Assembly (NCBI RefSeq): GCF_002109385.1
Contig: NZ_CP020814.1
Location: 2,751,501 to 2,815,500, forward strand
Source: Halalkalibacter krulwichiae
Lineage (GTDB): Bacteria; Bacillota; Bacilli; Bacillales; Bacillaceae_D
Direction of reading: 5' to 3'
DNA: 64,000 nucleotides
Of the stretch, positions 39,211-48,008 are shown piece by piece. The notes beneath the pieces are model-generated. The model was not told the DNA's origin, did not search any database, and saw nothing but the letters and a program-made list of their open reading frames with translations. Numbering within the stretch: position 1 is the stretch's first letter; each line of letters begins with the position of its first letter. The position numbers and the translations under genes were made by a program.

Positions 39211-40000
39211 TTTTGTTCTCCTTCCAGTTTGCAATGCAACTTTTTATCTCTTTCATTTTTTCCATTGTTGCTTCTTCTCCACGACGAATTAAACCATCTA
39301 CTTCCGTAAAATCAAGTGAGCTTGATTGTTTAACAATGGGTCGAATCATAACGGAACTGTCAAATTCCGTGACACGTATCATTTCTCTTGCCATAATATC
39401 CATGCTTTGCATAATGACATCGAAAATAGTATGTAGTTCTGGTTCTGTCCGAAAATAGGAAACATCGACAGCAATCGTTATATCCGCTCCCATTTCTCTT
39501 ACGACTGAGACTGGTACTCGGTCTATTACTCCACCATCAACTAATAGACGATCACCGACCTTTTCAGGCACAAAAATACCTGGAATTGCAATACTTGCTC
39601 GAACAGCTGTTGCAACATCCCCACTTTGTAGGACAACTCTTTCTCCATTTTTTATATCGGTTGCAACAACCGCTACTGGAGGAGACAATTCTTCTAGCTT
39701 TTTATCTTTGGCTAGCATACGAATAACTTCTTTTGCTTTTTGGCCTGCAACAAAACCAAGCTTAGGAACAATAAAATCAACAAAATACTTTCTGCGAAAT
39801 AGCGTTGCAAATCTCTCTAAATGCTCAGGCTTTTGTCCAACTCCATATAAACTGCCTACTAGCGCGCCCATGCTGCTACCAGCGATATAATCGACCGGAA
39901 TATTTTCTTTCTCTAAAGCCTTCAATACCCCAATATGGGCAAAACCGCGAGCTCCTCCTGATCCTAATGCAAGTCCGATCTTTGGTCGAGAACTCCCCAT
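39194..40000 (-). CDS. ylbK: patatin-like phospholipase YlbK
   Basis: A 268-residue cytoplasmic serine hydrolase of the patatin/RssA family. The oxyanion loop is LALGSGGARGFAHIGVLKAL, the nucleophile lies in IAGSSMGALVGSLYG, and the second catalytic residue is the Asp of LLVDGGVIDRVP. Substrate unknown. It overlaps ylbL, so the two are co-expressed. Confidence 0.93.
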   Translation of the reverse strand: MGSSRPKIGLALGSGGARGFAHIGVLKALEKENIPVDYIAGSSMGALVGSLYGVGQKPEHLERFATLFRRKYFVDFIVPKLGFVAGQKAKEVIRMLAKDKKLEELSPPVAVVATDIKNGERVVLQSGDVATAVRASIAIPGIFVPEKVGDRLLVDGGVIDRVPVSVVREMGADITIAVDVSYFRTEPELHTIFDVIMQSMDIMAREMIRVTEFDSSVMIRPIVKQSSSLDFTEVDGLIRRGEEATMEKMKEIKSCIANWKENKNDIND

Positions 40001-40123
40001 ATTACCCTCTCCTTGATATTATTTCTTTCACACTATAAAGATATGGTCTATTACTAACTTGTATACGTATAGTTATATTATGGACATGTTTTATGATTGC
40101 TACATATAAAGGAGGCCGCTACA

Positions 40124-41350
40124 ATGTCGTTGTCTATGACCAAAACACTCATATTAGCAATTACCAGCCTCTTATTAGCTGCCTCACTTATGGCTTTTCC
40201 CCAAGAAGCACTAGAAGGTTCAATAAGAGGTTTAAAAATTTGGTGGGAAGTTGTCTTTCCTTCATTGTTGCCTTTTTTTATCGTATCAGAACTTCTGATT
40301 GGCTTCGGAGTTGTAACTTTCTTAGGCACTTTACTCGAGCCATTGATGCGCCCTCTCTTTCGAGTTCCAGGGGTCGGTGGATTCGTTTGGGCAATGGGAC
40401 TGGCATCAGGAAATCCTGCTGGTGCAAAAATAACTGCTCATTTAAGAAAAGAAAAAAAAGTTACAAGAATTGAAGCGGAACGCCTTGTTTCATTTACTAG
40501 TTCATCAAATCCTTTATTTATTTTTGGCGCAATCGCAGTTGGGTTCTTTCATAATCCTGCATTAGGAATCATTCTTGCTGCTGCTCATTATTTAGGAAAT
40601 ATAATCGTTGGACTGTTAATGCGATTCCACGGCAGGGATGAGGAAACGGATACTGAAAATGAGAAGCCAAAGAAAGCAAACCTGAAAACTGCCTTTAAAC
40701 TACTACATGAAGAAAGAATAAAAGATGGAAGGCCAATTGGCCAATTATTAGGAGACGCTGTACAATCATCTGTCCGAACATTACTTTTAATCGGTGGATT
40801 TATTATATTGTTCTCAGTTCTAAATAAAATCTTAAGCTTAGTAGGGATAATTGCTCTATTATCCACTTTCTTCACTTTTTTATTAACCATCTTCCAACTT
40901 CCTACTGAGTTAAACTCATCACTTATTTCAGGATTGTTTGAGATGACTCTGGGAGCACAAATGGCAAGCGAAACAAGTGCTGTGACATTACTTGAGCAAG
41001 TCATTGTAACTAGCTTTATTCTTGCATTCAGTGGCTTTTCTATTCAAGGACAAGTAGCTAGCATTATTGCTGAAACAGATATTAGGTTTAAACCTTTTTT
41101 TATCGCACGTTTGCTGCATGGTTTGTTTTCAGCTATTATTGTCTTTTTACTATGGAAACCCTTATATATCAATCAACAAAGCATTGGTGATGATTGGAAA
41201 GTGATTCCGGCATTCTCTAGTGAACTAACGAAAAATTGGCTATTCTCCGCTTGGGAACTTGTTAGCCAATATGGCTCCTTGTTTACATTAGTCATGTTGT
41301 TACTCTTCATTTCTATTCGTGCACGAGAAGCTTTGATGAGGGCTTCTTAA
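40124..41350 (+). CDS. ylbJ: sporulation integral membrane protein YlbJ
   Basis: A 408-residue membrane protein with about eight to ten helices. SIRGLKIWWEVVFPSLLPFF and the gate-like GLASGNPAGAKITAHLRK are characteristic of YlbJ. It is made in the mother cell under sigma-E in B. subtilis and needed for heat-resistant spores; the transported substrate is unknown. AAAGGAGG lies 8 bases before the ATG at 40124; the frame opens nine codons earlier. Confidence 0.94.
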   Translation: MSLSMTKTLILAITSLLLAASLMAFPQEALEGSIRGLKIWWEVVFPSLLPFFIVSELLIGFGVVTFLGTLLEPLMRPLFRVPGVGGFVWAMGLASGNPAGAKITAHLRKEKKVTRIEAERLVSFTSSSNPLFIFGAIAVGFFHNPALGIILAAAHYLGNIIVGLLMRFHGRDEETDTENEKPKKANLKTAFKLLHEERIKDGRPIGQLLGDAVQSSVRTLLLIGGFIILFSVLNKILSLVGIIALLSTFFTFLLTIFQLPTELNSSLISGLFEMTLGAQMASETSAVTLLEQVIVTSFILAFSGFSIQGQVASIIAETDIRFKPFFIARLLHGLFSAIIVFLLWKPLYINQQSIGDDWKVIPAFSSELTKNWLFSAWELVSQYGSLFTLVMLLLFISIRAREALMRAS

Positions 41351-41355
41351 TGAAA

Positions 41356-41388
41356 CTACAGTGCTTATATTAATTGCTGTGGTTTTTA
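41356..41388 (+). terminator. weak terminator after ylbJ
   Basis: CTACAG and CTGTGG (one G-T pair) flank a 15-base loop and are followed by TTTTT. It is a short stem, so confidence is modest. The rest of the 186-base gap has a GGCTGA/TCAGCC repeat near the coaD stop that may end coaD. Confidence 0.45.
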
Positions 41389-41536
41389 CAGCTGCAATTA
41401 GCCGTTAGGGTAGGTTCATTCGTTAGAAATGAATTGTACGTAGTAACAATTGTGCTACGATTAGTAAACAATATGAAAGTTTAAATAAAGGCTGATGAAG
41501 GTACTATTACTTGACCTAGCATTCAGCCCTTATTCC

Positions 41537-42021
<485 letters not shown>

Positions 42022-42034
42022 TTACACCACCTCC

Positions 42035-42586
42035 TTATTTATAAGTGAAAATGGAAATCGTAGTATCACCATAAGTCTCTGTACGTTCCTTTATAGCTTG
42101 TCCAATTTCCTCTTGTAGTTCTACTTGGGAATCATGTTCACAAACAATAATCCCATTTTCGTCCAATAAATGATAATCAACAATAATACTAATTTCATTT
42201 GCGAGGTTTTGTTTCGCATATGGAGGGTCAAGAAAAATGACTGTAAAAGCTAATTCACGCTTAATTAATGCTTTTAGCGCTCTAGCAGCATCATTTCGAT
42301 ATACTTCTGCTCTTTCATGAAAGTGACACTGAGCTAAATTATGGTTAATTGTTTCGATAGCTTTTTTGTTTTGGTCGACAAATATCGTTTTCTCGATACC
42401 TCGACTAATAGCTTCAATCCCAAGACCACCACTTCCTGCATATAAATCTAGTGCTACCCCCCCATTAAAATATGGACCAATCATATTAAAAATGGATTCT
42501 TTTACTTTATCAGTTGTTGGTCTTGTTGTAGAACCTGGAACTGCTTTTAAATGTAAACCTCTTTTATCTCCCGAAATTACTCTCAA
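42035..42586 (-). CDS. rsmD: 16S rRNA (guanine966-N2)-methyltransferase RsmD (YlbH)
   Basis: A 183-residue SAM-dependent methyltransferase acting on G966 of 16S rRNA. Motif I is ALDLYAGSGGLGIEAISRG and the catalytic motif IV is IFLDPPYAKQ. RVISGDKRG and TRPTTDKVKESIFNMI are the usual N-terminus. The frame opens at a GTG (42595); I prefer the TTG at 42586, which gives the family start MRVISG and follows GGTGG. It is 13 bases before coaD, so they form a pair. Confidence 0.92.
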   Translation of the reverse strand: MRVISGDKRGLHLKAVPGSTTRPTTDKVKESIFNMIGPYFNGGVALDLYAGSGGLGIEAISRGIEKTIFVDQNKKAIETINHNLAQCHFHERAEVYRNDAARALKALIKRELAFTVIFLDPPYAKQNLANEISIIVDYHLLDENGIIVCEHDSQVELQEEIGQAIKERTETYGDTTISIFTYK

Positions 42587-42737
42587 ATCATCCACCCATC
42601 CTCTGTATACATCTATAATAATATCCTACCAAAAAACAATAAAAAAAGCATTTTCTCACCAATAACCTTCTGTTGAAAAAAATGGTACAAAACTTATAAA
42701 TTGACGTATGGAATAAATCGAAAAAGGTCATACTTCA

Positions 42738-42892
42738 ATTAGTAGCACTCTTAGAGTGTTGCTACAACCGCGGAGAAGGCTTACGTTTCCCCATAAGTTC
42801 TTCCTCCGGTTTCTCCTCTCCCATAGCCTCATTACATACAATGTATGTGTATGGGCACCTCGCAGGGAATTCCTTGCGAGGATTTTTTTTGC
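42738..42892 (-). ncRNA. structured region upstream of rsmD, candidate ylbH leader
   Basis: The segment folds strongly. On the minus strand CTTATG/CGTAAG (42792-42797 with 42780-42785) contains a G-U pair that would be a mismatch on the other strand. It nests in CGGAGGAAG/CTTCTCCG, and GTAGCAACACTC/GAGTGCTAC (42742-42765) follows. A structured leader before ylbH (rsmD) is known in Bacillus, and the position fits. I cannot verify the match to that family. The same bases also form a 46-codon frame, listed separately. Confidence 0.4.
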
Positions 42893-42902
42893 CTTCTGAC
42901 AT
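42762..42902 (-). CDS. possible 46-residue small protein within the rsmD upstream region
   Basis: An ATG at 42902 has AGGGTGAG 5-6 bases upstream and opens a 46-codon frame ending at a TAG that lies inside a hairpin. The peptide is highly charged, with MGEEKPEEELMGKRKPSPRL at its end and two Cys near the middle. I do not recognise the family. A strong ribosome binding site favours coding; the dense folding of the same DNA favours an RNA element. Both could hold. Confidence 0.45.
   Translation of the reverse strand: MSEGKKNPRKEFPARCPYTYIVCNEAMGEEKPEEELMGKRKPSPRL
42858..42890 (+). terminator. plus-strand terminator-like hairpin without an obvious gene
   Basis: CCTCGCAGGGA and TCCTTGCGAGG form an 11-base stem with one G-U pair on the plus strand (A-C mismatch on the minus), followed at once by A and eight T. 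This is a good terminator for plus-strand transcription, although the closest plus-strand gene upstream is ylbJ, 1.5 kb away. Confidence 0.6.
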
Positions 42903-43019
42903 TATTCTCACCCTTTTATACATAGGAAATTTAAGTATGTATTTCAGTTTTCTACTCGACAATCGCTTGCATTCGTGCTACATTTCATTCGTAATCAGAT
43001 AATGAAAGTAGGTATTAAG

Positions 43020-43397
43020 ATGATTCAAAGATTTATTCTCTTAGGTGAAGGCTATAATGATTTATATGAACTATTAGAAATTGCTCGAACAAACGCAAAT
43101 CGCTTACATATGTTATTACGCCTTGATACAAATGAAAAATCTTCTCTCGTTGTTATTTTACACGCTGCTACTCCTGGTAAAATGATGCCTTTATATTTGT
43201 GTTTAGAAGGCATTCATAACCCAGCTAATAAGCCTTCAGAACGATATAAATTATTTGAACAATTAGCAGAAGAACTTGATAAACCTATTCACAAACTTGA
43301 AGTAAAATCTTCAAGCATGTTTAAAGAAAATGACTTGTATTATCAATATTTAATCGGAGTTCTACGAATGAATCGTTTTATTCCACCTCTTCAATAA
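43020..43397 (+). CDS. DUF7147-like conserved protein
   Basis: A 125-residue cytoplasmic protein (MIQRFILLGEGYNDLYELLEIA start, GVLRMNRFIPPLQ end). The pattern recalls a Bacillaceae family sometimes mislabelled methylthioribose kinase and now a domain of unknown function; I am not certain of the family number. No catalytic motif is visible. The frame opens 15 codons earlier, but the ATG at 43020 has a modest AGTAGG upstream and fits the conserved start. Confidence 0.65.
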   Translation: MIQRFILLGEGYNDLYELLEIARTNANRLHMLLRLDTNEKSSLVVILHAATPGKMMPLYLCLEGIHNPANKPSERYKLFEQLAEELDKPIHKLEVKSSSMFKENDLYYQYLIGVLRMNRFIPPLQ

Positions 43398-43402
43398 TAG
43401 CT

Positions 43403-43445
43403 AAAAAAGAAATTGTTTGAACTCACTTCAAACAATTTCTTTTTC
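43403..43445 (+). terminator. bidirectional terminator, DUF7147 gene / MFS gene
   Basis: AAAAAGAAATTGTTTGAA, loop CTCAC, TTCAAACAATTTCTTTTT. A long perfect stem with A and T runs on both sides serves the convergent genes. Confidence 0.9.
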
Positions 43446-43451
43446 CCTCAA

Positions 43452-44696
43452 TTAATTTTGGGCTATTACCTCTTCACCTTTTCGGCCCTTTTCTAAACCG
43501 GAATAGTTGTTAGCTGCAGGAAGGACTTTGCGTTTAACAATAGCGACATTAATTAATAAAAACAATGCACTCACAAAAAACAACCCTCTTATTCCGATAC
43601 TTGAGATAACAACTCCTCCAAGAATAGGACCTATCATAGTTCCAAGGTACATAGCACTATTTGAAAACCCATATGTTCTACTTTCCATCCCTGATGGCGA
43701 ATGTATGCGAATTAATGTGTTAACGGCCGGTAATAAACCACCTAAACCCAATCCAATTAAAAAGCGTAAGGATATTAATTGCCAAATATCTGTAACAAAC
43801 GCTTGCGGAATTGATAAAACTGCAACGGCTAGCATCGACCAAATCAATACATACTGCGCCCCTTTTTTATCACTCAACCTTCCAAGTATAGGAGAAGTCA
43901 ACATATTTGCAAATCCCATGACAGATAAGGTAATACCAGCAAAAAAAGCGACAGACTCGGGAGAAGTCAATTCTTCTACAAATATAGAAAGGAGAGGATT
44001 AACTCCCATTATAGCAAATTGAATTAAGAAGATGACTACATACAAAGACATGACCGGCTTTCGTGCTGTAACCATTTTAAATTCAGTCAACGTATTCCCT
44101 AATTGTTTTGCTTTTATTTCTGATGAAGAAAAATCTTCCTTTACTAGAAATAAAACGACTAATGTTGCAATAAATATACAGAATCCTGTTATTAGAAAGA
44201 CCATGCTGTAACCAAATTTCTGCGCCAAAACGCCACCGATTAACGGTCCACAAATAGCTCCTGAAACCGAACCAGATTGTAGTATTCCTAATGCATAGCC
44301 GACCCTTTCCTTTGGGGTATTCGTGGAAACGAGCGCAATCGATGCTGGAATGAAACCTGATATGACTCCATTAAGTAACCTAAGTAAAAGCAATGAAATA
44401 GGACCAATCGCAAAAGCTGTTAAACTAATTACGACTGCCATTCCAAACCCAGAGCGCAATATCATCGCTTTTCGTCCGTACTTATCACCCATGCGCCCCC
44501 AAAATGGAGAAAATAGAAAAGCTGTTAAGAAGTTCGCACCGAAAATCACACCTGCCCAAATACTTAAAGTACTCGGATCTGTCACCCCTAAGTCTTGTAA
44601 ATATAATGGCAAGAAAGGAATAATCATAGTCATTGCACTTATAACAAGAAACTGACTAACTACCAAGATAAACAAATTACGTTTCCAATTAATCAC
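43452..44696 (-). CDS. MFS multidrug efflux transporter
   Basis: A 414-residue major facilitator with 12 predicted helices. The loop 2-3 motif is FWGRMGDKYGRKAMILRSG and the second-half copy ILGRLSDKKGAQYVL. Motif C-like GILQSGSVSGAICGPLIGG in helix 5 marks it as a drug/proton antiporter (DHA1). AAGGAAG lies 7 bases before the GTG at 44696; the frame opens nine codons earlier. It interrupts the ylbG-rsmD order of B. subtilis. Substrate unknown. Confidence 0.85.
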   Translation of the reverse strand: MINWKRNLFILVVSQFLVISAMTMIIPFLPLYLQDLGVTDPSTLSIWAGVIFGANFLTAFLFSPFWGRMGDKYGRKAMILRSGFGMAVVISLTAFAIGPISLLLLRLLNGVISGFIPASIALVSTNTPKERVGYALGILQSGSVSGAICGPLIGGVLAQKFGYSMVFLITGFCIFIATLVVLFLVKEDFSSSEIKAKQLGNTLTEFKMVTARKPVMSLYVVIFLIQFAIMGVNPLLSIFVEELTSPESVAFFAGITLSVMGFANMLTSPILGRLSDKKGAQYVLIWSMLAVAVLSIPQAFVTDIWQLISLRFLIGLGLGGLLPAVNTLIRIHSPSGMESRTYGFSNSAMYLGTMIGPILGGVVISSIGIRGLFFVSALFLLINVAIVKRKVLPAANNYSGLEKGRKGEEVIAQN

Positions 44697-44824
44697 CGTA
44701 CCACTTCCTTTATCTTCCACCATTATATATTTCGTCTCGCGAAATAATCAAGGTCAGCCTTGAGCCTCTATTCAATAGAAATGATCTTTTTTCTTTCCTT
44801 TTTTTAAAATCCCTCAAGTTTTCA

Positions 44825-44879
44825 TAAAAAAACCTGAATAGAGAAAGCCAGCTAATTGCTGTGCCCCAATATTCAGGTT
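44825..44879 (-). terminator. intrinsic terminator after ylbG
   Basis: Minus strand AACCTGAATA and TATTCAGGTT enclose a small inner hairpin (CAGC/GCTG) and end in TTTTTTTA. Confidence 0.8.
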
Positions 44880-45156
44880 AAATACCCATTTTGTAATCAT
44901 ATTCTTTTGCTTTATCTGGCTTAGAATTTTGAAATTCTGTGGCAATATAAGGACGCATCGAAGGCTTCACATCGCGTACAAATGAAAAGGAACGAAGCTT
45001 TTCAGTAATCTCATCGACTTTGTCTTGATCACAGTAAAAAATGACATACTTCATTTTTTTAGATACATAATGGACGTTCCCAAATCGACGTAGCTGCCGT
45101 GCAAACTTAAGAGATGTCAGCCAAACTGCAATTCCTTGACGTTTTGCTCCTAACAT
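44878..45156 (-). CDS. ylbG: DUF2129 protein YlbG
   Basis: A 92-residue protein with a ferredoxin-like-fold pattern. RQGIAVWLTSLKFARQLRRFG, HYVSKKMKYVIFYCD and SFVRDVKPSMRPYIATEF are typical YlbG segments. Cytoplasmic, function unknown. In B. subtilis it sits directly after ylbF; here a plus-strand orphan gene separates them. Confidence 0.92.
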   Translation of the reverse strand: MLGAKRQGIAVWLTSLKFARQLRRFGNVHYVSKKMKYVIFYCDQDKVDEITEKLRSFSFVRDVKPSMRPYIATEFQNSKPDKAKEYDYKMGI

Positions 45157-45265
45157 ATTCTATCTCCTTTAACATGATTTTGTTTTAAGTCTAGCATGTT
45201 CTCCCTATTCATTCAATCAAATCCCTTCACAACAAAGATGAAGCTACGAGATCATTCGCATCTGG

Positions 45266-45284
45266 AGCGCGGTGCGCTTATAAT
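45266..45284 (+). promoter_or_regulatory. promoter with embedded inverted repeat before the Cys-motif gene
   Basis: AGCGC-GGT-GCGCT (45266-45278) is a perfect inverted repeat that abuts a consensus TATAAT (45279-45284), 31 bases before the next start codon. TTCGCA, 18 bases upstream of the -10, is a poor -35. A regulator bound at the repeat would block the promoter. It is unusually GC-rich for this region. Confidence 0.45.
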
Positions 45285-45314
45285 AAAACTAAACAAATTG
45301 AAGGATGATTAAAA

Positions 45315-45641
45315 ATGAACTTAGAGTTAATTTGGAATACATTTCTGTCCATCCTCACAAATGAACATAAAAGCGTCACCTTTGAAAGAAAGACCTACTC
45401 AGGGATGCCTTTTCTATATATTACAGCTAACCACAGTTCTATAACTCAACAGAGTATCCAAGACTTTCTCACTAAAGCAGCAGCTAAAGCCATGAAAGGA
45501 AAACAACTTTCTTGTGATGTGACGTTCGTCCGCTTTAAAGAGAATACGTTTGTTTATAGAATACGGTTTTTAGTTCCCCAAAAGAAGATGTTTTGCTGCG
45601 GGAATGGTTGCACAGATTGCGTCCGTTTTAAAAAACAATAA
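45315..45641 (+). CDS. unrecognised 108-residue protein with a C-terminal CCGNGC motif
   Basis: An unrecognised small protein. The first 90 residues have no clear motif (SVTFERKTYSGMPFLYITAN, then CDVTFVRFKENTFVYRIRFLV). The end reads FCCGNGCTDCVRFKKQ; four Cys in this spacing resemble the CCGxGCxxC motif of oxidoreductase-like N-terminal domains, which may bind metal. AAGGATG lies 8 bases before the ATG. It sits alone between ylbG and ylbF with its own promoter and terminator. Confidence 0.75.
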   Translation: MNLELIWNTFLSILTNEHKSVTFERKTYSGMPFLYITANHSSITQQSIQDFLTKAAAKAMKGKQLSCDVTFVRFKENTFVYRIRFLVPQKKMFCCGNGCTDCVRFKKQ

Positions 45642-45682
45642 AAAACTGATCTAAAAATAAACATTTCTAGATCAGTTTTTTT
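45640..45682 (+). terminator. bidirectional terminator, Cys-motif gene / ylbF
   Basis: AAAAACTGATCTA and TAGATCAGTTTTTTT around a loop of about 14 bases, with A and T runs on both sides. Confidence 0.88.
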
Positions 45683-45683
45683 A

Positions 45684-46133
45684 TTAACTACATCCACAGC
45701 CACCGCCACTGCTACATCCGCCACTGCATGACATATTATCAAAGAATGGGTTTCCAGTTGGTACCTTAATTGTTTCTGATACCGACCTAGCTATAAGCTG
45801 ACTTATTTCGTTTAATAAAGACTCGAGTTCTCTTTCAGCCTTTTTGAATGCTATAACAGACGGTGTTAAATCAACTTCACGCTTAACTTGGCGTATTTGA
45901 GAAGAAACTTTATCGTAATCTGGATGGTATTTTCCAAACCGTTGTACTTCTTCATATTGTTCTTTCATGCTATTAAAATTTTGAATGCGCGCTTGAGCAA
46001 GGTCGTCACCTTGAAGCTCTTTCTTTGCTTCTTTATAAGTAAGATAAGTCTCAGACTGTAAGACTGCTTGACCAAGACCATTAGCATGCTCTACTAGTTC
46101 AAATGCTGATATGGTTGTGAGCAATACTCTCAC
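45684..46133 (-). CDS. ylbF: YlbF, subunit of the YlbF-YmcA-YaaT complex
   Basis: A 149-residue helical protein, the same length as B. subtilis YlbF. MKEQYEEVQRFGKYHPDY and VPTGNPFFDNMSCSGG are diagnostic. The Cys-rich tail CSGGCSSGGGCGCS fits the iron-sulfur site reported for the Y-complex, which acts with RNase Y in mRNA maturation and affects competence, biofilm and sporulation. Confidence 0.93.
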   Translation of the reverse strand: MRVLLTTISAFELVEHANGLGQAVLQSETYLTYKEAKKELQGDDLAQARIQNFNSMKEQYEEVQRFGKYHPDYDKVSSQIRQVKREVDLTPSVIAFKKAERELESLLNEISQLIARSVSETIKVPTGNPFFDNMSCSGGCSSGGGCGCS

Positions 46134-46163
46134 CTCCTAATCAATAGTATAACATGATCTATC

Positions 46164-47156
46164 TTAAGAAGATAATACTCTACTCAAAACGTTAATGGAA
46201 TTTGGTGACTTTGCTTCTATTCCTTGTATCGCTTGGAAATCTTCTATTAATTTTAATAAAGCTGCATCTTTTTTCTTCGCTTCAATCATAACATCAAGAT
46301 GATCGACTGTACCGGCCGCGATTGATAAAAACTCTTGAAAACGTTTGGAATCGATAAAATCATGATGCCTTCTATCTCCTTTTCCTTCTTTCGGGCTTGA
46401 TAGATGAATTTTAACAGGAAGAGGACTATCTTTCCATGTACGAACGACTCGCTCCCATAATGTATACAATTCTGTAGATTGTTGGTTTACATCATAATGA
46501 TGAAGATCAAATACAACAGGTATATGTAATTTTTCACCTAAATAAAGAACATCTTCAATTGGATAGGTTACATCATCATTTTCTAACATTAACATTCGTT
46601 GTATTTCTACTGGGATTAAAGAAAAGTTTGTTATGAATTGCTCTAACCCTTCTTCTCTGCCTTCTTTCTTACCCCCAACATGCAATACGCAACGATGAAC
46701 AGGAGAGATTCCCATTCCTTTCAAGAGTTTATAATGCATCACTAATGTTTTTAATGATTGCTGCAATATCGCTTTTGACTTGCTGTTTAACACAACAAAG
46801 TGATCTGGATGAAAATCTACTCTCATCTTTTCATTGTGAATAAATTCACCCATTTCTCTCAGTAATGGGAGTAACGCCCGCTCAAATTTCCATCCTTCTG
46901 TTAACGGATGGTTGGCAAGGGGAACTAAGCGAGAGGATAAGCGAAAAAAACGAATATCATGAGCTTTATTATGCTTAAGTAATCGTAAACAGTTTTGAAT
47001 ATTAGATGATGCAATCCGCTCTAATTTTCGAATTCCAGCCTCTTTATCTGTAATTTGTTCAAATTGTTTGACGGTCATCGTTTGCGATGGTGAGGCATTT
47101 GCCAATAGCACACTCATTGCTACATATCCTAATCGCATTGAAAAAGTTTGATCCAT
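46164..47156 (-). CDS. uvsE: UV damage endonuclease UvsE
   Basis: A 330-residue TIM-barrel endonuclease that nicks 5' of UV photoproducts. MRLGYVAMS, FFRLSSRLVPLANHP, RVDFHPDHFVVLNS, MLENDD and VVFDLHHYDVN supply the metal-binding His, Asp and Glu residues; KIHLSSPKEGKGDRRHHDFI follows. GGGGGAAG lies 6 bases before the ATG at 47156. Not part of the B. subtilis ylb order, so likely an inserted or relocated gene. Confidence 0.92.
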   Translation of the reverse strand: MDQTFSMRLGYVAMSVLLANASPSQTMTVKQFEQITDKEAGIRKLERIASSNIQNCLRLLKHNKAHDIRFFRLSSRLVPLANHPLTEGWKFERALLPLLREMGEFIHNEKMRVDFHPDHFVVLNSKSKAILQQSLKTLVMHYKLLKGMGISPVHRCVLHVGGKKEGREEGLEQFITNFSLIPVEIQRMLMLENDDVTYPIEDVLYLGEKLHIPVVFDLHHYDVNQQSTELYTLWERVVRTWKDSPLPVKIHLSSPKEGKGDRRHHDFIDSKRFQEFLSIAAGTVDHLDVMIEAKKKDAALLKLIEDFQAIQGIEAKSPNSINVLSRVLSS

Positions 47157-47231
47157 GATTGACTTCCCCCTAAACTTTGTCTATAATTCTCTCGACCTAT
47201 TTAAACGTATGAAAAGAAGGTGTCTTACTAA

Positions 47232-48008
47232 ATGAAACTCGTAACCTTTAACCCCTTCCGAACTATCGGGATGCCTGGCATTAAATATGTTAAGCCTGAG
47301 CGAATGTTCGAGGAAGAAGAGAGAAAAAAGATCGAAGAAGCTGATATTTGTTTATTTCCTGAAAATTGGCAGGTAAATGCACTTGTTTACGGAATGAAAA
47401 AGAAAATCTTCCCAAGTATTCAGTCCATCCAAATGGGTTTTAATAAAATCGAGGTTACCCGAGGATTGTGGAGTGTTTGTCCAAATCACGTTCCTAAGAC
47501 GATTATTTTAGGAAGAAACCACGATAACATGAACCGTATTCTAAATGAGTTCCCCTTCCCGTTCGTCGCAAAAGAAATCCGTAACTCAATGGGTAAAGGA
47601 GTATTCCTTATTGAAAACCATAAACAGTTCAATGAATATGCTGAAAACAATCCCTATTTCTATATCCAAGAGTACTTACCAATTGACCGTGATTTACGCG
47701 TTGTTTTCGTTGGTGATGATGTTGTTACAGCTTACTGGAGAATCAATGAACAAAATACATTTAGAAACAACGTAGCACAAGGTGCTCGTATTTCCTTTGA
47801 TGATGTTCCTGAAGGAGCAATTGATCTTGTAAGGTCTACTGCCAGGAACCTTGGTATAAACCACGCTGGATTTGACGTCATTTCAGCTGGCGGCGAATTT
47901 TATTTTCTTGAATTTAATACTTTATTCGGTAATCAAGGTTTCCAACAAATAGGGCTCTCCGTCGAAACAAAGATTTACCAATACCTTCAAAGGATTATTG
48001 AATCATAA
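47232..48008 (+). CDS. RimK-like ATP-grasp protein
   Basis: A 258-residue ATP-grasp enzyme. FVAKEIRNSMGKGVFLIEN is the nucleotide-binding loop, YIQEYLPIDRDLRVVFVGD the hinge, and DVISAGGEFYFLEFNTLFGN the magnesium site. The fold points to an ATP-dependent carboxylate-amine ligase of the RimK/GshF class; the substrate is unknown. It overlaps the convergent 47995 gene by 14 bases. Confidence 0.85.
   Translation: MKLVTFNPFRTIGMPGIKYVKPERMFEEEERKKIEEADICLFPENWQVNALVYGMKKKIFPSIQSIQMGFNKIEVTRGLWSVCPNHVPKTIILGRNHDNMNRILNEFPFPFVAKEIRNSMGKGVFLIENHKQFNEYAENNPYFYIQEYLPIDRDLRVVFVGDDVVTAYWRINEQNTFRNNVAQGARISFDDVPEGAIDLVRSTARNLGINHAGFDVISAGGEFYFLEFNTLFGNQGFQQIGLSVETKIYQYLQRIIES

Noticed and set aside
43507..44022. 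171-codon plus-strand frame opposite the MFS gene
   Set aside because: Antisense shadow of a transmembrane coding frame; no ribosome binding site or family resemblance.
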